From: Sphingomonas dokdonensis
Lineage (GTDB): Bacteria > Pseudomonadota > Alphaproteobacteria > Sphingomonadales > Sphingomonadaceae
Direction of reading: 5' to 3'
NCBI RefSeq assembly: GCF_002197685.1
Contig: NZ_NBBI01000002.1
Coordinates: 558,001 to 622,000 of the forward strand
DNA length: 64,000 bases
Shown in pieces: positions 17,356 through 25,888 of the stretch. Position numbers and translations under genes: made by a program. Position 1 is the stretch's first letter, and each line of letters begins with the position of its first letter. The notes beneath the pieces were generated by a model. It was given only the letters and a program-made list of their open reading frames with translations. It ran no database searches and was not told the DNA's origin.

Positions 17356-17937
17356 TCACTGACCGGCCATCGCGGCATCAAGCTGCGCGGCGGTCATGCC
17401 GATGGTCACGCCCTGCGGCCCCGGCCCGAACGAGCCGAGCGGCAAGCGCGCATCGCCCTTTTCGGTCGTCACGGTGACGAACTCGCCGTCAACCGCCTTG
17501 ATCGTGCCGAGCGACGCGCCGCCGACGCCATAGACGCTGGCACCCGCGCTCAGCTGCGACCGGAAATTCTGCGCCGCTGCCGCTGCGCCCTGACCGGCTG
17601 CCGCTTCAAGCTCGGCCTTGGTCATGGTCAGCATCGGACCGTTCGGCCCGGTGCCGAACGACGTCAGCGGGATTGCCGCCTTGACGGTGCCGGTATCGAC
17701 CACCGCGTTGGTGCCGTCGGTCGAGGCGATCGTGCCGACCATGCCGCCCTGCGCGTCATACACGGTGCCGCCGACCGTCGGTGCTGTGGCAGTCGGTGCC
17801 GTAGGCGCGGTCGCCGTACCCGGCGCAGCCTGGGCGCCCGGCGTGGCGGGCATGGGACTGGCGGGAGCCTGGGTCGCCTGCGCATTGGCGGCGAGCGGCG
17901 TGGCAGCGGCTAGCAGCAGGAATGCGTAACGGTACAT
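17356..17937 (-). CDS. Exported protein with two internal repeats, function unknown
   Basis: 193 residues. A signal peptide MYRYAFLLLAAATPLAANAQA is followed by a Pro/Ala/Thr linker (about 22-55). Two repeats of about 60 residues follow: one around GGTVYDAQGGMVGTIASTDG...IPLTSFGTGPNGPMLTMTKAELEAAA, the other GASVYGVGGASLGTIKAVDG...LPLGSFGPGPQGVTIGMTAAQLDAAM. Each repeat looks like a small beta-barrel (VYD..G..VGTI resembles PRC-barrel-like sequence) plus a final helix. The product is presumably periplasmic. No catalytic residues are evident. It has its own terminator and a promoter region of about 300 bp. Confidence 0.75.
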   Translation of the reverse strand: MYRYAFLLLAAATPLAANAQATQAPASPMPATPGAQAAPGTATAPTAPTATAPTVGGTVYDAQGGMVGTIASTDGTNAVVDTGTVKAAIPLTSFGTGPNGPMLTMTKAELEAAAGQGAAAAAQNFRSQLSAGASVYGVGGASLGTIKAVDGEFVTVTTEKGDARLPLGSFGPGPQGVTIGMTAAQLDAAMAGQ

Positions 17938-18243
17938 GATTACTCCTCGTCTTTATTGTTCAACTGTGAAACGAGGCCGTCCGGCGCCGGTTCCGTGCAA
18001 GTCGGTGTCGGCAGAACGAGCCTCTTCGGGGATAAGCAGAGATCGGCAAGCAATTCCGTGCGGCGTGTGGCGAGTCTATTAAGCCCGCGTGCCGCTCATG
18101 AACTGTGCCGTATATCCCGCCGCGCTGTAGAATAACCACTAACAACGGCTGGAACCCGAATAGTTGTTCAAGTGATATCCCATTGGCGATGAACGGTACT
18201 TGAATGGTCGTTGCGCAACGCCTTGCACCTTCGATGTGTTCAC
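17938..18243. other. 306-bp non-coding gap
   Basis: This holds the upstream region of the two-repeat protein gene and the tail after the glycosylase-like gene. No convincing ORF is present in it. One inverted repeat is visible, TTCAAGT (18167-18173) with ACTTGAA (18198-18204), spaced 24 bases; it is AT-richer than its surroundings. I see no terminator with a T-tract for the glycosylase-like gene. Confidence 0.5.
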
Positions 18244-18732
18244 CTAGTGAAGATAGGCTGTAATCGCGTCCCAGGCTGGCTGCTTGGCAGGCCGGCCGAT
18301 GGTGTGCAGCGGGCTGGACGAGGGCAGGGCGAGGATCGCAAGAGGTCGGTCGCGCAGGAGCGGACGCCCAAGCGACAGCGCCTTGCCGCCGTTGAAGGCG
18401 ACGGCGCGCAGTTGCGGCAGTCCGTCCAGCAGACTCGCCAGATCGTTCGCGCTGGCATCCCGGATCGTCGCATCGGTGCTCCCGCGTCGCCGCGCCGAGG
18501 CCACGACGTCCCACAGGGCGACGCCCGCCGCCTGAAGCGCCGCAAGTCGATCCTCATAGGCCAACGCAGTCAAGTCTCGCCCGATCACGGGCGACATCAA
18601 CGCCCAGAACTGGTTCTGCGGATGCGCATAATAGCGCTGCTCGGCCAGGCTTCGCTCGCCGGGCAGGCTGCCGAGGATCAGGACGCGCGCACTCGGCGCG
18701 GCAACGGGCGGAAATGAGCATTTCACGGTCAT
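18244..18732 (-). CDS. DNA-deoxyinosine (hypoxanthine-DNA) glycosylase-like protein
   Basis: 162 residues from the chosen ATG (MTVKCSFPPVAAPSARVLIL); a longer start 87 bases upstream is possible. The UDG-superfamily family-6 signature is visible: VLILGSLPGERSL then YYAHPQNQFWALM, the motif of hypoxanthine-DNA glycosylases, and VALWDVVASARRRGSTDATI. The C-terminal loop LPSSSPLHTIGRP matches the SSPAN-type end loop. The likely role is removal of deaminated adenine (hypoxanthine) from DNA. Second UDG-fold gene in the window. It is divergent from cysK with a 137-bp gap. Confidence 0.8.
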   Translation of the reverse strand: MTVKCSFPPVAAPSARVLILGSLPGERSLAEQRYYAHPQNQFWALMSPVIGRDLTALAYEDRLAALQAAGVALWDVVASARRRGSTDATIRDASANDLASLLDGLPQLRAVAFNGGKALSLGRPLLRDRPLAILALPSSSPLHTIGRPAKQPAWDAITAYLH

Positions 18733-18869
18733 GGCTTGATCGGACGGCAACGCGGCGGCGGCCGACCGGTTCAGCCGAGACGACGCGGCACGCCAAGTAG
18801 CATGGCTATCATCAGGCAAAGCGCAAGCTGTGGTTGCCGCCGCGCAAGGCGCGCGCCATCTAGGCGACC

Positions 18870-19850
18870 ATGCACATCGCTTCAGACACGCTTTCGCTCA
18901 TCGGTCATACACCGCTCGTTCGGTTGAACGGGCCGAGCGAGGCGACCGGGTGCGACATCTTCGGCAAATGCGAATTCGCCAATCCCGGCGCCAGCGTGAA
19001 GGACCGCGCGGCGCTGTTCATCGTCGAGGACGCCGAGGCGCGCGGCGCGCTTCAGCCCGGCGGTACGATCGTCGAGGGGACTGCGGGAAACACCGGCATC
19101 GGCCTCGCGCTGGTCGCGAATGCCAAGGGTTATCGCACGATCATCGTGATGCCGGATACGCAATCCAAGGAAAAGATGGACACGCTGCGCGCGCTGGGTG
19201 CCGAGCTGGTGACGGTGCCGGCAGCGCCTTATTCCAGTCCGTGCCACTTCGTGCATCAGTCGCGCCGCATCGCCGACGAAACGCCGGGTGCGATCTGGGC
19301 CAACCAGTTCGACAATATCGCCAATCGCCGCGCGCATATCGTCGGTACGGCCGAAGAAATCTGGACCCAGATGGAGGGGCGGATCGACGGCTTCACCTGT
19401 GCCGCTGGAACCGGCGGCACGATCGCCGGCGTCGGCCTGGGGCTCAAGGAAAAGGACGAGCGGATCACCATTGCGCTCAGCGATCCGCATGGCGCCGCTC
19501 TTTATAACTACTACGCCAATGGTGAGCTGAAGGGCGAAGGTTCTTCGGTTGCCGAAGGCATCGGGCAGGGGCGGATCACCGCCAACCTGGAAGGTGCGCC
19601 GATCGATACCCAGTTCCGCATTTCCGATGCCGAGGGGCTGGAGTGGGTTGACCGACTGCTTGCCGAGGAAGGGCTGTGCCTTGGCCTGTCGTCGGGCATC
19701 AACGTCGCCGGTGCGGTGCGTTTGGCCAAGGCGCTTGGCCCGGGCAAGCGGATCGCGACGATCCTGTGTGACACCGGCTTTCGCTATCTCTCCACCTTGT
19801 ACAATCCGGAGTGGCGCGAGTCGAAGGGGCTGGCTGCGGCGCGCGCTTGA
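18870..19850 (+). CDS. cysK: Cysteine synthase (O-acetylserine sulfhydrylase)
   Basis: PLP enzyme making cysteine from O-acetylserine and sulfide. 326 residues. The N-terminus has LIGHTPLVRLNGPSE; the PLP lysine is K44 in NPGASVKDRAALFI; the substrate loop EGTAGNTGIGLALVA and phosphate-binding GTGGTIAGVGLGLKE follow; LGLSSGINVAGAVRLA and TILCDTGFRYLST finish the fold. The substrate loop reads TAGNT where TSGNT is common. CysK is the likely call; a CysM-type substrate preference cannot be excluded. It is followed by a small membrane protein gene. Confidence 0.93.
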   Translation: MHIASDTLSLIGHTPLVRLNGPSEATGCDIFGKCEFANPGASVKDRAALFIVEDAEARGALQPGGTIVEGTAGNTGIGLALVANAKGYRTIIVMPDTQSKEKMDTLRALGAELVTVPAAPYSSPCHFVHQSRRIADETPGAIWANQFDNIANRRAHIVGTAEEIWTQMEGRIDGFTCAAGTGGTIAGVGLGLKEKDERITIALSDPHGAALYNYYANGELKGEGSSVAEGIGQGRITANLEGAPIDTQFRISDAEGLEWVDRLLAEEGLCLGLSSGINVAGAVRLAKALGPGKRIATILCDTGFRYLSTLYNPEWRESKGLAAARA

Positions 19851-19900
19851 CCCGCGATGTTCGACAAGCGCGCGACACGGCGTTAGAGTCGAGCGACAAG

Positions 19901-20272
19901 ATGAAGCAGGGCGCAACCTCTAATCAAGCGATGCAGCGTGTCCGGGTCGGCATGGTCGGGCTGGCGGCTGTTATCCTGTTGATCGGTCTTGCCAGCGCGC
20001 TGTTCAGCGCCGCCAATCGCCAGCAATCTCCGACGGCCGCGACCAGCGCTGCCGAAGTGGCGAACATGACGGCCGCCAATAGCGCGGCAGCGGCAGAAGC
20101 GGAAAACGAGCCGCTTGCCCAGCTCGGCGTCGCACCCAGTACCGCAGAACCCAGCCCGGTCGAGCCTGCACCGGCAGCGCCCGATGCCGTGCCCGCCAAT
20201 CCTGCCGCCGGCAGCCAAGCCGCACCCGATCCCGCCCGCGTGAACCCCGCACCTGAGGGCGGCGCACGATGA
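19901..20272 (+). CDS. Small single-span membrane protein with Ala/Pro-rich tail
   Basis: 123 residues, starting MKQGATSNQAMQRVRVGMVG. One strong transmembrane segment VGLAAVILLIGLASALFSAA (about 18-38) is followed by a low-complexity Ala/Glu/Pro tail (PSTAEPSPVEPAPAAPDAVP) to the end. The N-terminus is likely cytoplasmic and basic. No recognisable domain. It lies between cysK and the mraZ operator region; whether it is co-transcribed with cysK (50-bp gap) is open. Confidence 0.6.
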   Translation: MKQGATSNQAMQRVRVGMVGLAAVILLIGLASALFSAANRQQSPTAATSAAEVANMTAANSAAAAEAENEPLAQLGVAPSTAEPSPVEPAPAAPDAVPANPAAGSQAAPDPARVNPAPEGGAR

Positions 20273-20283
20273 TCATGGGTGCG

Positions 20284-20453
20284 CCGGGGAAATCCGGGGA
20301 ATCGATGACGATTCTACCTGGCTGCGGCGCGATGACCCGACCATGCCGCAGAACCAATCGCGAACGTGCGCCGCGAATGCCGGCAACAACCCCGAGATTC
20401 CCGCCGGACTAGTGTATTTCCCCGGATTTCCCCGAATTTCCCTTCACATCCCC
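20284..20453. promoter_or_regulatory. Periodic operator array upstream of mraZ (candidate MraZ boxes)
   Basis: Two clusters lie in the 309-bp gap before mraZ. The left one has GGGGA at 20286 and 20296. The right one has TCCCC/TCCCT-type units at 20419, 20429, 20439 and 20449, all at exact 10-base spacing; on the other strand these read GGGGAAAT(T/C)C. CGGGGAAATCCGGGGAA (20285-20301) is a perfect 17-nt inverted copy of 20418-20434. MraZ proteins bind tandem short GGG-containing repeats spaced about one helical turn upstream of their own operon, so autoregulation is the likely role. No other gene is seen in the gap. Confidence 0.72.
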
Positions 20454-20581
20454 AAAGCTCGCTGATACTCATCTGGTGACAGAGGGGCAGGACCACTGTT
20501 GTCTGCAGCGTGCGGCAACCAGCGAGCGGCGAGGGCTGCTTTCTGGAACAGGGTCTTTTGCGCGCCTTGTGCGAGGTGGGC

Positions 20582-21085
20582 GTGTCGGAACGGGTGGATT
20601 ATCTTGGAAAGGGGGTCGGTCTTGTCGATGACAAGGGCCGGGTCGCGATTCCAAGCACCCTGCGCGCGGCGCTGGCCCAAAACGCGCCGCGGCCCGACGG
20701 CAAGGACGGCGGCACCGTGCTGGTCGGCGTTCACCCCGATTTTCCCTGCCTGATCGCGCACGATCGCGGCTACATCGAATTCGCCAAGAACCAGCTGGTG
20801 CAGCGCCAGGCCGAGGCGAATGCGCACACCGGCTCTGCTGCTTATTACGCACCGCGGATGCGCGGCGCCTCCGTTGAACCCGTGCCATTCGACGGCAGCG
20901 GCCGCTTCATCCTGCCCGCGGCCGAGCGTGAACTTGCCGGAATCAGCGACATCGCCTTTTTTCTCGGCGATTACGAAAGCTTCATGATCTGGGATCCGCG
21001 TGCGCTCGTTGCGCACGATGGTGTGGACGAAATGGTGAAACGCCATGCCGCCATCATGTGCCGCGACAAGGGGATCGCGCTGTGA
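20582..21085 (+). CDS. mraZ: Transcriptional regulator MraZ
   Basis: DNA-binding regulator heading the division and cell-wall cluster. 167 residues from a GTG with GAGG upstream; a longer in-frame start at 20510 is unlikely. Two SpoVT/AbrB-type half domains are visible: [14 protein letters not shown] (15-28) and [13 protein letters not shown] (103-115), each with the DxxGR signature. Family members form rings and bind repeats upstream of their own gene; the array at 20284-20453 fits this. The stop overlaps the rsmH GTG (GTGA). Confidence 0.94.
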   Translation: MSERVDYLGKGVGLVDDKGRVAIPSTLRAALAQNAPRPDGKDGGTVLVGVHPDFPCLIAHDRGYIEFAKNQLVQRQAEANAHTGSAAYYAPRMRGASVEPVPFDGSGRFILPAAERELAGISDIAFFLGDYESFMIWDPRALVAHDGVDEMVKRHAAIMCRDKGIAL

Positions 21086-22071
21086 GCGCCGCGCCGCACA
21101 TCCCCGTCCTGCTGGATGAAGTGCTTGCCGCGCTGTCCCCCGCAGCAGGCGAAACGATGGTTGACGCCACCTTCGGTGCAGGCGGCTACACCGGTGCCCT
21201 GCTGGCTACGGGGGCGCGCGTCTTCGCCTTTGATCGCGATCCCGACGCGATTGCAGCGGGCCGTGCGCTGGAGGGGGCGGAGGCCCGGCTGACGCTTGTG
21301 CCGGCGACTTTCTCCCGCCTCGACCGCGAACTCGCCGCGCTTGGGGTAGGCGCGGTCGACGGCGTCACCATGGACATTGGCGTGTCGTCGATGCACCTCG
21401 ATCAGGCGGACCGTGGCTTTTCCTTTCAGCAGGATGGCCCGCTCGACATGCGCATGAGCCAGGAAGGCGACAGCGCCGCTGATTTCCTGAACAACGCCGA
21501 CGAGGCGGCGATTGCCGACGTGCTGTGGCGCTTTGGCGAGGAGCCCAAGTCTCGCCGGGTCGCGCGCGCGATCGTGGCGGCGCGTCCGCTCACCACCACC
21601 GCGGACTTTGCCCGCGTGGTGCGCAGGGCGCTCGGCCATCGGCCGCACGACAAGAAGGATCCGGCGACCCGCGCCTTCCAGGCGGTGCGCATCCATGTGA
21701 ATGACGAACTCGGTGAGCTGGAGGCGGGGCTTGCGGCGGCGGAGCGGGTGCTGGCTCCTGGTGGCCGCCTGGCGGTGGTCAGCTTCCACTCGCTGGAAGA
21801 TCGCATGGTCAAGCGGTTCCTGCGTGCGCGCAGTGGCAGCACGCCCGCTGGCTCGCGGCATCGTCCCGCGGCGGTGGACGAGCGCGCGCCGACGTTCGAG
21901 ATGATCGGGCGCGCGGTGCGCCCGAGTGCGGCGGAGGTGGCGCGCAACCCGCGCGCGCGCTCCGCCACCTTGCGGGCGGCGCGGCGGACGGCGGCGCCGG
22001 CATGGAATGCGCCGGGGGGCGATAGCGGGCAACACGATGTGGCGGGGCGGACGGCGAGTGGAGACGAGTAA
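21082..22071 (+). CDS. rsmH: 16S rRNA (cytosine-1402-N4)-methyltransferase RsmH
   Basis: 329 residues, starting [20 protein letters not shown]. The SAM motif [19 protein letters not shown] and [12 protein letters not shown], then [20 protein letters not shown] and GPLDMRM, are family signatures; [16 protein letters not shown] and [17 protein letters not shown] follow in order. It methylates the exocyclic N4 of C1402 in 16S rRNA. GTG start coupled to mraZ; ftsL starts immediately after its stop. Confidence 0.97.
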   Translation: MSAAPHIPVLLDEVLAALSPAAGETMVDATFGAGGYTGALLATGARVFAFDRDPDAIAAGRALEGAEARLTLVPATFSRLDRELAALGVGAVDGVTMDIGVSSMHLDQADRGFSFQQDGPLDMRMSQEGDSAADFLNNADEAAIADVLWRFGEEPKSRRVARAIVAARPLTTTADFARVVRRALGHRPHDKKDPATRAFQAVRIHVNDELGELEAGLAAAERVLAPGGRLAVVSFHSLEDRMVKRFLRARSGSTPAGSRHRPAAVDERAPTFEMIGRAVRPSAAEVARNPRARSATLRAARRTAAPAWNAPGGDSGQHDVAGRTASGDE

Positions 22072-22749
22072 ATGACGGCGGCGTATCGACTAAAGGGACT
22101 TGGCTGGTTTGGCGGCGTGGTGATCGTGTCGCTGAGCTTCTACCTCGTCAGCCTGCAGGTGGCGGCGGAGCGCAAGCGCCTGGCGCAGATCGACGCCAAG
22201 ATCAGCTCGGCCGAGCGCGACATTCGCGCGCTCGAAACCGAGTTCGACGTCCGCTCGAACCTGGCGCAGCTCGAACGGTGGAACGGCGATACCCTGGCGC
22301 TGGTGGCGCCCACCGCATCGCAGTTCGTGCGCGACGAAGGGCAGCTGGCCGCCATCAGCTTCCGCCCGGGTGCGATGACGCCTGGCGCCGGCGATGCAGG
22401 GACGCAGACCGCCCAGTTGATCGTTCCCTCGCGCCGCTCCGAGATCGCCCCCGCCGTGATCGACGAAGCGCCGGCCGCCGCGCCCGCAACGCTGGTGCAG
22501 GTGGCGGCCAAGTCTGCCGCGCCGCGCGCACCCGTCACCACGGTAAAGGTTGCGGTCGCCGCCGCGGACCGCGCGCCCGCCGCTGCCCGGCCGATGGTGA
22601 TCAAGGCTGCCGTGACGACCACCGCTGCCGCCAACGACACGATCCGCAAGACGCATGCGGTGGCGATGCTCGACAAGTCGCTGCTCAGCGATTCGACGCT
22701 TGGCGACCTGATGAGCGGCGCGCGCTCGGAACGGGGTTCCCTGCGTTGA
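22072..22749 (+). CDS. ftsL: Cell division protein FtsL, with long C-terminal extension
   Basis: Position and topology identify it: a short N-terminus, one transmembrane segment LGWFGGVVIVSLSFYLVSLQ (10-29), then a coiled coil (31-60) of the FtsL divisome type. It has 225 residues, while FtsL is usually about 90-130. The additional part from about 110 on is Ala/Val/Pro/Arg-rich and of low complexity. FtsL works with FtsB and FtsQ in the inner membrane to activate septal synthesis. It starts directly at the rsmH stop and its own stop is next to the ftsI start. Confidence 0.82.
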   Translation: MTAAYRLKGLGWFGGVVIVSLSFYLVSLQVAAERKRLAQIDAKISSAERDIRALETEFDVRSNLAQLERWNGDTLALVAPTASQFVRDEGQLAAISFRPGAMTPGAGDAGTQTAQLIVPSRRSEIAPAVIDEAPAAAPATLVQVAAKSAAPRAPVTTVKVAVAAADRAPAAARPMVIKAAVTTTAAANDTIRKTHAVAMLDKSLLSDSTLGDLMSGARSERGSLR

Positions 22750-22754
22750 CCACC

Positions 22755-24470
22755 ATGGTCGCCCGCGCGACGCGCCCGGCGCGCGTCAGCGAACAGCGCC
22801 AGGCGCTGCTCGCCACGCAACATCAGCGCCTGATGGTGCTGTTGCTGCTGTTCGCGGCGGCCATTTTCCTGGTCATCGGTCGCCTCGCAATGCTTGCGTT
22901 CGACGGCGGTCCCAGCCGCGTCGCCGCGATCAGCACCGCGCCGCGCGGCGACATCGTCGATCGCAACGGGCAGCAGCTCGCGCGCACCATCGACGCTTGG
23001 ACCATCGGCGTTCACCCGCGCCGCCTGCTCGGCGACAAGAATGAAATCGCGAAGAAGCTGGCCGATCTGATGCCCGACGTCGGCGACCAGCAGCATTTCT
23101 ACGCGCTCATCAGCAAGGACGTGAACTTCACCTATCTGAACCGCCGCGCGTCGCCTGCGCTGGTCGAGGCGGTGAACACCATCGGTGAGCCGGGCATCGT
23201 CTTCGATCGCGAGACGCAGCGGCTCTACCCGCAGTCGACGCTCGCCGCCCACGTGCTCGGCTACATCGGCACCACGCGCAAGGACCCCACCGTTCACGGG
23301 CGCCTCGGCATGGAGCGCGCGCTCGACGAGCGGCTGCTCAACCCGGCGCTGTCGGGCACCCCCGTCACCCTCTCGATCGACAGCCGCGTGCAGGCCGCGA
23401 TGGAAAGCGAACTCGGCCAGGCGATGGCGTCGATGCAGGCGCGCGCCGCCGCCGGCGTCGTGCTCGACGTCGATACCGGCGAGGTGATCTCCATGGTCTC
23501 GCTGCCGCTGTTCAATCCGAACCGCGTCGGCATGGCCGGCACGGAGCAGCTGCGCAACACGGTGACGCAGAGCGTGTATGAGCTCGGCTCCGCGTTCAAG
23601 CCGATCGCCATGGCGACCGCGATCGACACCGGCGTCGTCACCGACATGTCGCGCCGCTTCGATGCCACTGCGCCGCTTCAGGTCGGCCGCTTCCGTATCA
23701 AGGACGATCACGCGCAAAAGCGCTGGCTCAACATCCCCGAAACGCTGATCCATTCCTCCAACATCGCCACCGCGCGCATCGCGGACGAGATCGGCGCGGC
23801 GCGGATGCAGAACATGTTCCGCAAGATGGGCTTCGATACCAAGCCGGATATCGAGCTTCTGGAGAAGGGCCGTCCGCTCTGGCCGCATTACTGGGCGCGC
23901 ACCACGGTGATGACCACCGCTTATGGCCACGGTATCGCGGTGACCCCGCTGCACCTCGCCAATGCTTATGCGACCCTGGTCAACGGCGGCATCTGGCGCC
24001 CGACGACCTTGCTGAAGGTCGCGCCGGGCAAGGCGCCGCAGGGCCGCCGCGTTATCAGCCCGTCGACCAGCGCGCGGCTGCGCCAGCTGCTGCGCCTGAT
24101 CGTGACCGACGGCACCGGCCGCAAGGCGGAGGCGCCCGGTTACCGTGTCGGCGGGAAGACCGGCACGGCGGAAGCGGCGGAAGGCGGCGGCTATGCGCAT
24201 AACCGCAACGTCTCGACCTTTGCCGCCGCCTTTCCGATGGACGCACCGCGCTACGTCGTGCTGACCATGATGGACAGCCCAAAGCGGGTGGAGGCGAACT
24301 CCTTCCAGACCACCGCTGCCTATACTGCCGCACCGGTCGTCAGCCGCGTCATCAGCCGCACGGGCGCGATGCTGGGCGTCATCCCCGATAACCAGCGCGA
24401 TATCGACATCCGCGAGCTTCAGGCGCTGCTGTGGCACGCCCCCGGCGACAAGAAGGTGGAAGCGGAATGA
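22755..24470 (+). CDS. ftsI: Peptidoglycan transpeptidase FtsI (PBP3)
   Basis: Septum-specific DD-transpeptidase in the inner membrane. 571 residues from this ATG; a TTG nine bases upstream that overlaps the ftsL stop is an equal candidate. The transmembrane anchor LMVLLLLFAAAIFLVIG is near the N-terminus, followed by the dimerisation domain beginning RGDIVDRNGQQLA. Penicillin-binding motifs are complete: SxxK as SAFK (Ser279-Lys282), SxN in HSSNIATARI, and KTG in GGKTGTAEAA (468-470). The stop overlaps the murE start. Confidence 0.95.
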   Translation: MVARATRPARVSEQRQALLATQHQRLMVLLLLFAAAIFLVIGRLAMLAFDGGPSRVAAISTAPRGDIVDRNGQQLARTIDAWTIGVHPRRLLGDKNEIAKKLADLMPDVGDQQHFYALISKDVNFTYLNRRASPALVEAVNTIGEPGIVFDRETQRLYPQSTLAAHVLGYIGTTRKDPTVHGRLGMERALDERLLNPALSGTPVTLSIDSRVQAAMESELGQAMASMQARAAAGVVLDVDTGEVISMVSLPLFNPNRVGMAGTEQLRNTVTQSVYELGSAFKPIAMATAIDTGVVTDMSRRFDATAPLQVGRFRIKDDHAQKRWLNIPETLIHSSNIATARIADEIGAARMQNMFRKMGFDTKPDIELLEKGRPLWPHYWARTTVMTTAYGHGIAVTPLHLANAYATLVNGGIWRPTTLLKVAPGKAPQGRRVISPSTSARLRQLLRLIVTDGTGRKAEAPGYRVGGKTGTAEAAEGGGYAHNRNVSTFAAAFPMDAPRYVVLTMMDSPKRVEANSFQTTAAYTAAPVVSRVISRTGAMLGVIPDNQRDIDIRELQALLWHAPGDKKVEAE

Positions 24471-25888
24471 AGCTCGGCACCCTGACCGGCGGCACCGAGA
24501 CCGCGGGCGTGACCGGCTTCGCGATCGACCATCGCAAGGTGGCGCCGGGCACGATCTTCGGCGCGTTCGAGGGCGCGCGCGTGAACGGGGAGGATTTCAT
24601 CCCCGCCGCGGTCGCCGCCGGGGCGGTCGCGGTGGTTGCGCGCCACTCGGCGGTGGTCGAGGGTGCGGTGCATATCGCCGACGACAATCCGCGCGCCTGC
24701 TTCGCCGCGCTCGCCGCCCGTTTCTTCGCGCCATTCCCCGAGACCGCCGTCGCCGTCACCGGCACCAACGGCAAGACCTCGACCGTCGAGCTGACCCGTC
24801 AGCTGTGGCGCATGGCAGGGCACCACGCCGCGTCGATCGGCACGCTCGGCGTTACCACCGCGGGCGAGCAGGTCAGCACCGGCCTCACCACCCCCGACGT
24901 CGTCACCTTCCTGTCCAACGTCGCCGGGCTCGCGCGCGAAGGCGTCACCCACGTGGCGTTCGAAGCGTCGAGCCATGGCCTGACGCAATATCGCACGGAG
25001 GGGCTGCGCGTCGCCGCGGCCGCCTTCACCAACCTGTCGCGCGATCACCTCGATTACCATGGCGACATGGCCAATTACTTCACCGCCAAGCTGCGGCTGT
25101 TCTCCGAGGTGCTGGCGCCGGACGGCACCGCGGTGGTGTGGGCCGACGATCCCAATTCCGAACGCGTCGTCGATCTTGCCCGCCAGCGCCGCAACCGCCT
25201 GTTCACCGTGGGCGAACATGGCGACGACCTGCGCCTCGTTTCGCGCGATCCGACCTTGCTGGGGCAGGGGCTGGTGATCGCCGCGGGCGGAGCCGAGCAT
25301 CGCGTCACCTTGCCGCTGATCGGCGCCTATCAGGCCGCCAACGCCTTGGTCGCCGCCGGCCTCGTCATCGCCACCGGCGGCGATGTTGCCGCCACCATCG
25401 CCGGGCTCGGCCGATTGCAGCCCGTGCGCGGGCGCCTCGAACGCGCGGTGATCGCGCCCAGCGGTGCGCCCGTCTATGTCGATTATGCGCATACCCCCGA
25501 TGCGCTGGAGGCGGCGATCGCCGCGCTGCGCCCGCATGTCACCGGCCGTCTGATCCTCGTCTTTGGCGCCGGCGGCGACCGCGATCAGGGCAAGCGCGAG
25601 CCGATGGGGCAGGTCGCCGCGGCGCATGCCGACGTGGCGATCGTCACCGACGACAATCCGCGCAGCGAACAACCCGCCGCGATCCGCGCCGACATCCTGA
25701 AGGGCGCCCCCAGCGCGATCGAGCATGGCGACCGCCGCGGCGCGATCCGCCTCGCCATCCAGCAGGCGCGCGCCGACGACATCGTCTTGATCGCCGGCAA
25801 GGGGCACGAACAGGGCCAGATCGTCCGGGACATTGTCCTGCCATTTGATGACGTGAGTGTAGCCAGGGAGGTTGCAGGTGAAGCGTAA
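24467..25888 (+). CDS. murE: UDP-MurNAc-L-Ala-D-Glu:meso-diaminopimelate ligase
   Basis: Adds the third residue of the peptidoglycan stem. 473 residues. The ATP loop is VTGTNGKTSTVE (G99 to S105); the central domain contains HVAFEASSHGLTQYRTEGLR and NLSRDHLDYHGDMANYF; the C-terminal domain has VDYAHTPDALE and DNPRSE (396-401). DNPR is the meso-diaminopimelate selectivity motif, so the wall is the Gram-negative A2pm type. ATG overlaps the ftsI stop. A small ORF starts inside its last codons, 11 bases before its end. Confidence 0.97.
   Translation: MKLGTLTGGTETAGVTGFAIDHRKVAPGTIFGAFEGARVNGEDFIPAAVAAGAVAVVARHSAVVEGAVHIADDNPRACFAALAARFFAPFPETAVAVTGTNGKTSTVELTRQLWRMAGHHAASIGTLGVTTAGEQVSTGLTTPDVVTFLSNVAGLAREGVTHVAFEASSHGLTQYRTEGLRVAAAAFTNLSRDHLDYHGDMANYFTAKLRLFSEVLAPDGTAVVWADDPNSERVVDLARQRRNRLFTVGEHGDDLRLVSRDPTLLGQGLVIAAGGAEHRVTLPLIGAYQAANALVAAGLVIATGGDVAATIAGLGRLQPVRGRLERAVIAPSGAPVYVDYAHTPDALEAAIAALRPHVTGRLILVFGAGGDRDQGKREPMGQVAAAHADVAIVTDDNPRSEQPAAIRADILKGAPSAIEHGDRRGAIRLAIQQARADDIVLIAGKGHEQGQIVRDIVLPFDDVSVAREVAGEA

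Noticed and set aside
20510-20581. Longer MraZ start
   Set aside because: MraZ proteins begin near the [16 protein letters not shown] block; the extension is unlike the family and the GTG has GAGG upstream.
23185-23487. Additional gene inside ftsI
   Set aside because: Alternative frame with Arg/Ser-rich composition inside conserved FtsI sequence.
22140-24437. 765-codon minus-strand open frame opposite ftsL-ftsI
   Set aside because: Same cause. FtsI motifs on the plus strand are intact and in order.
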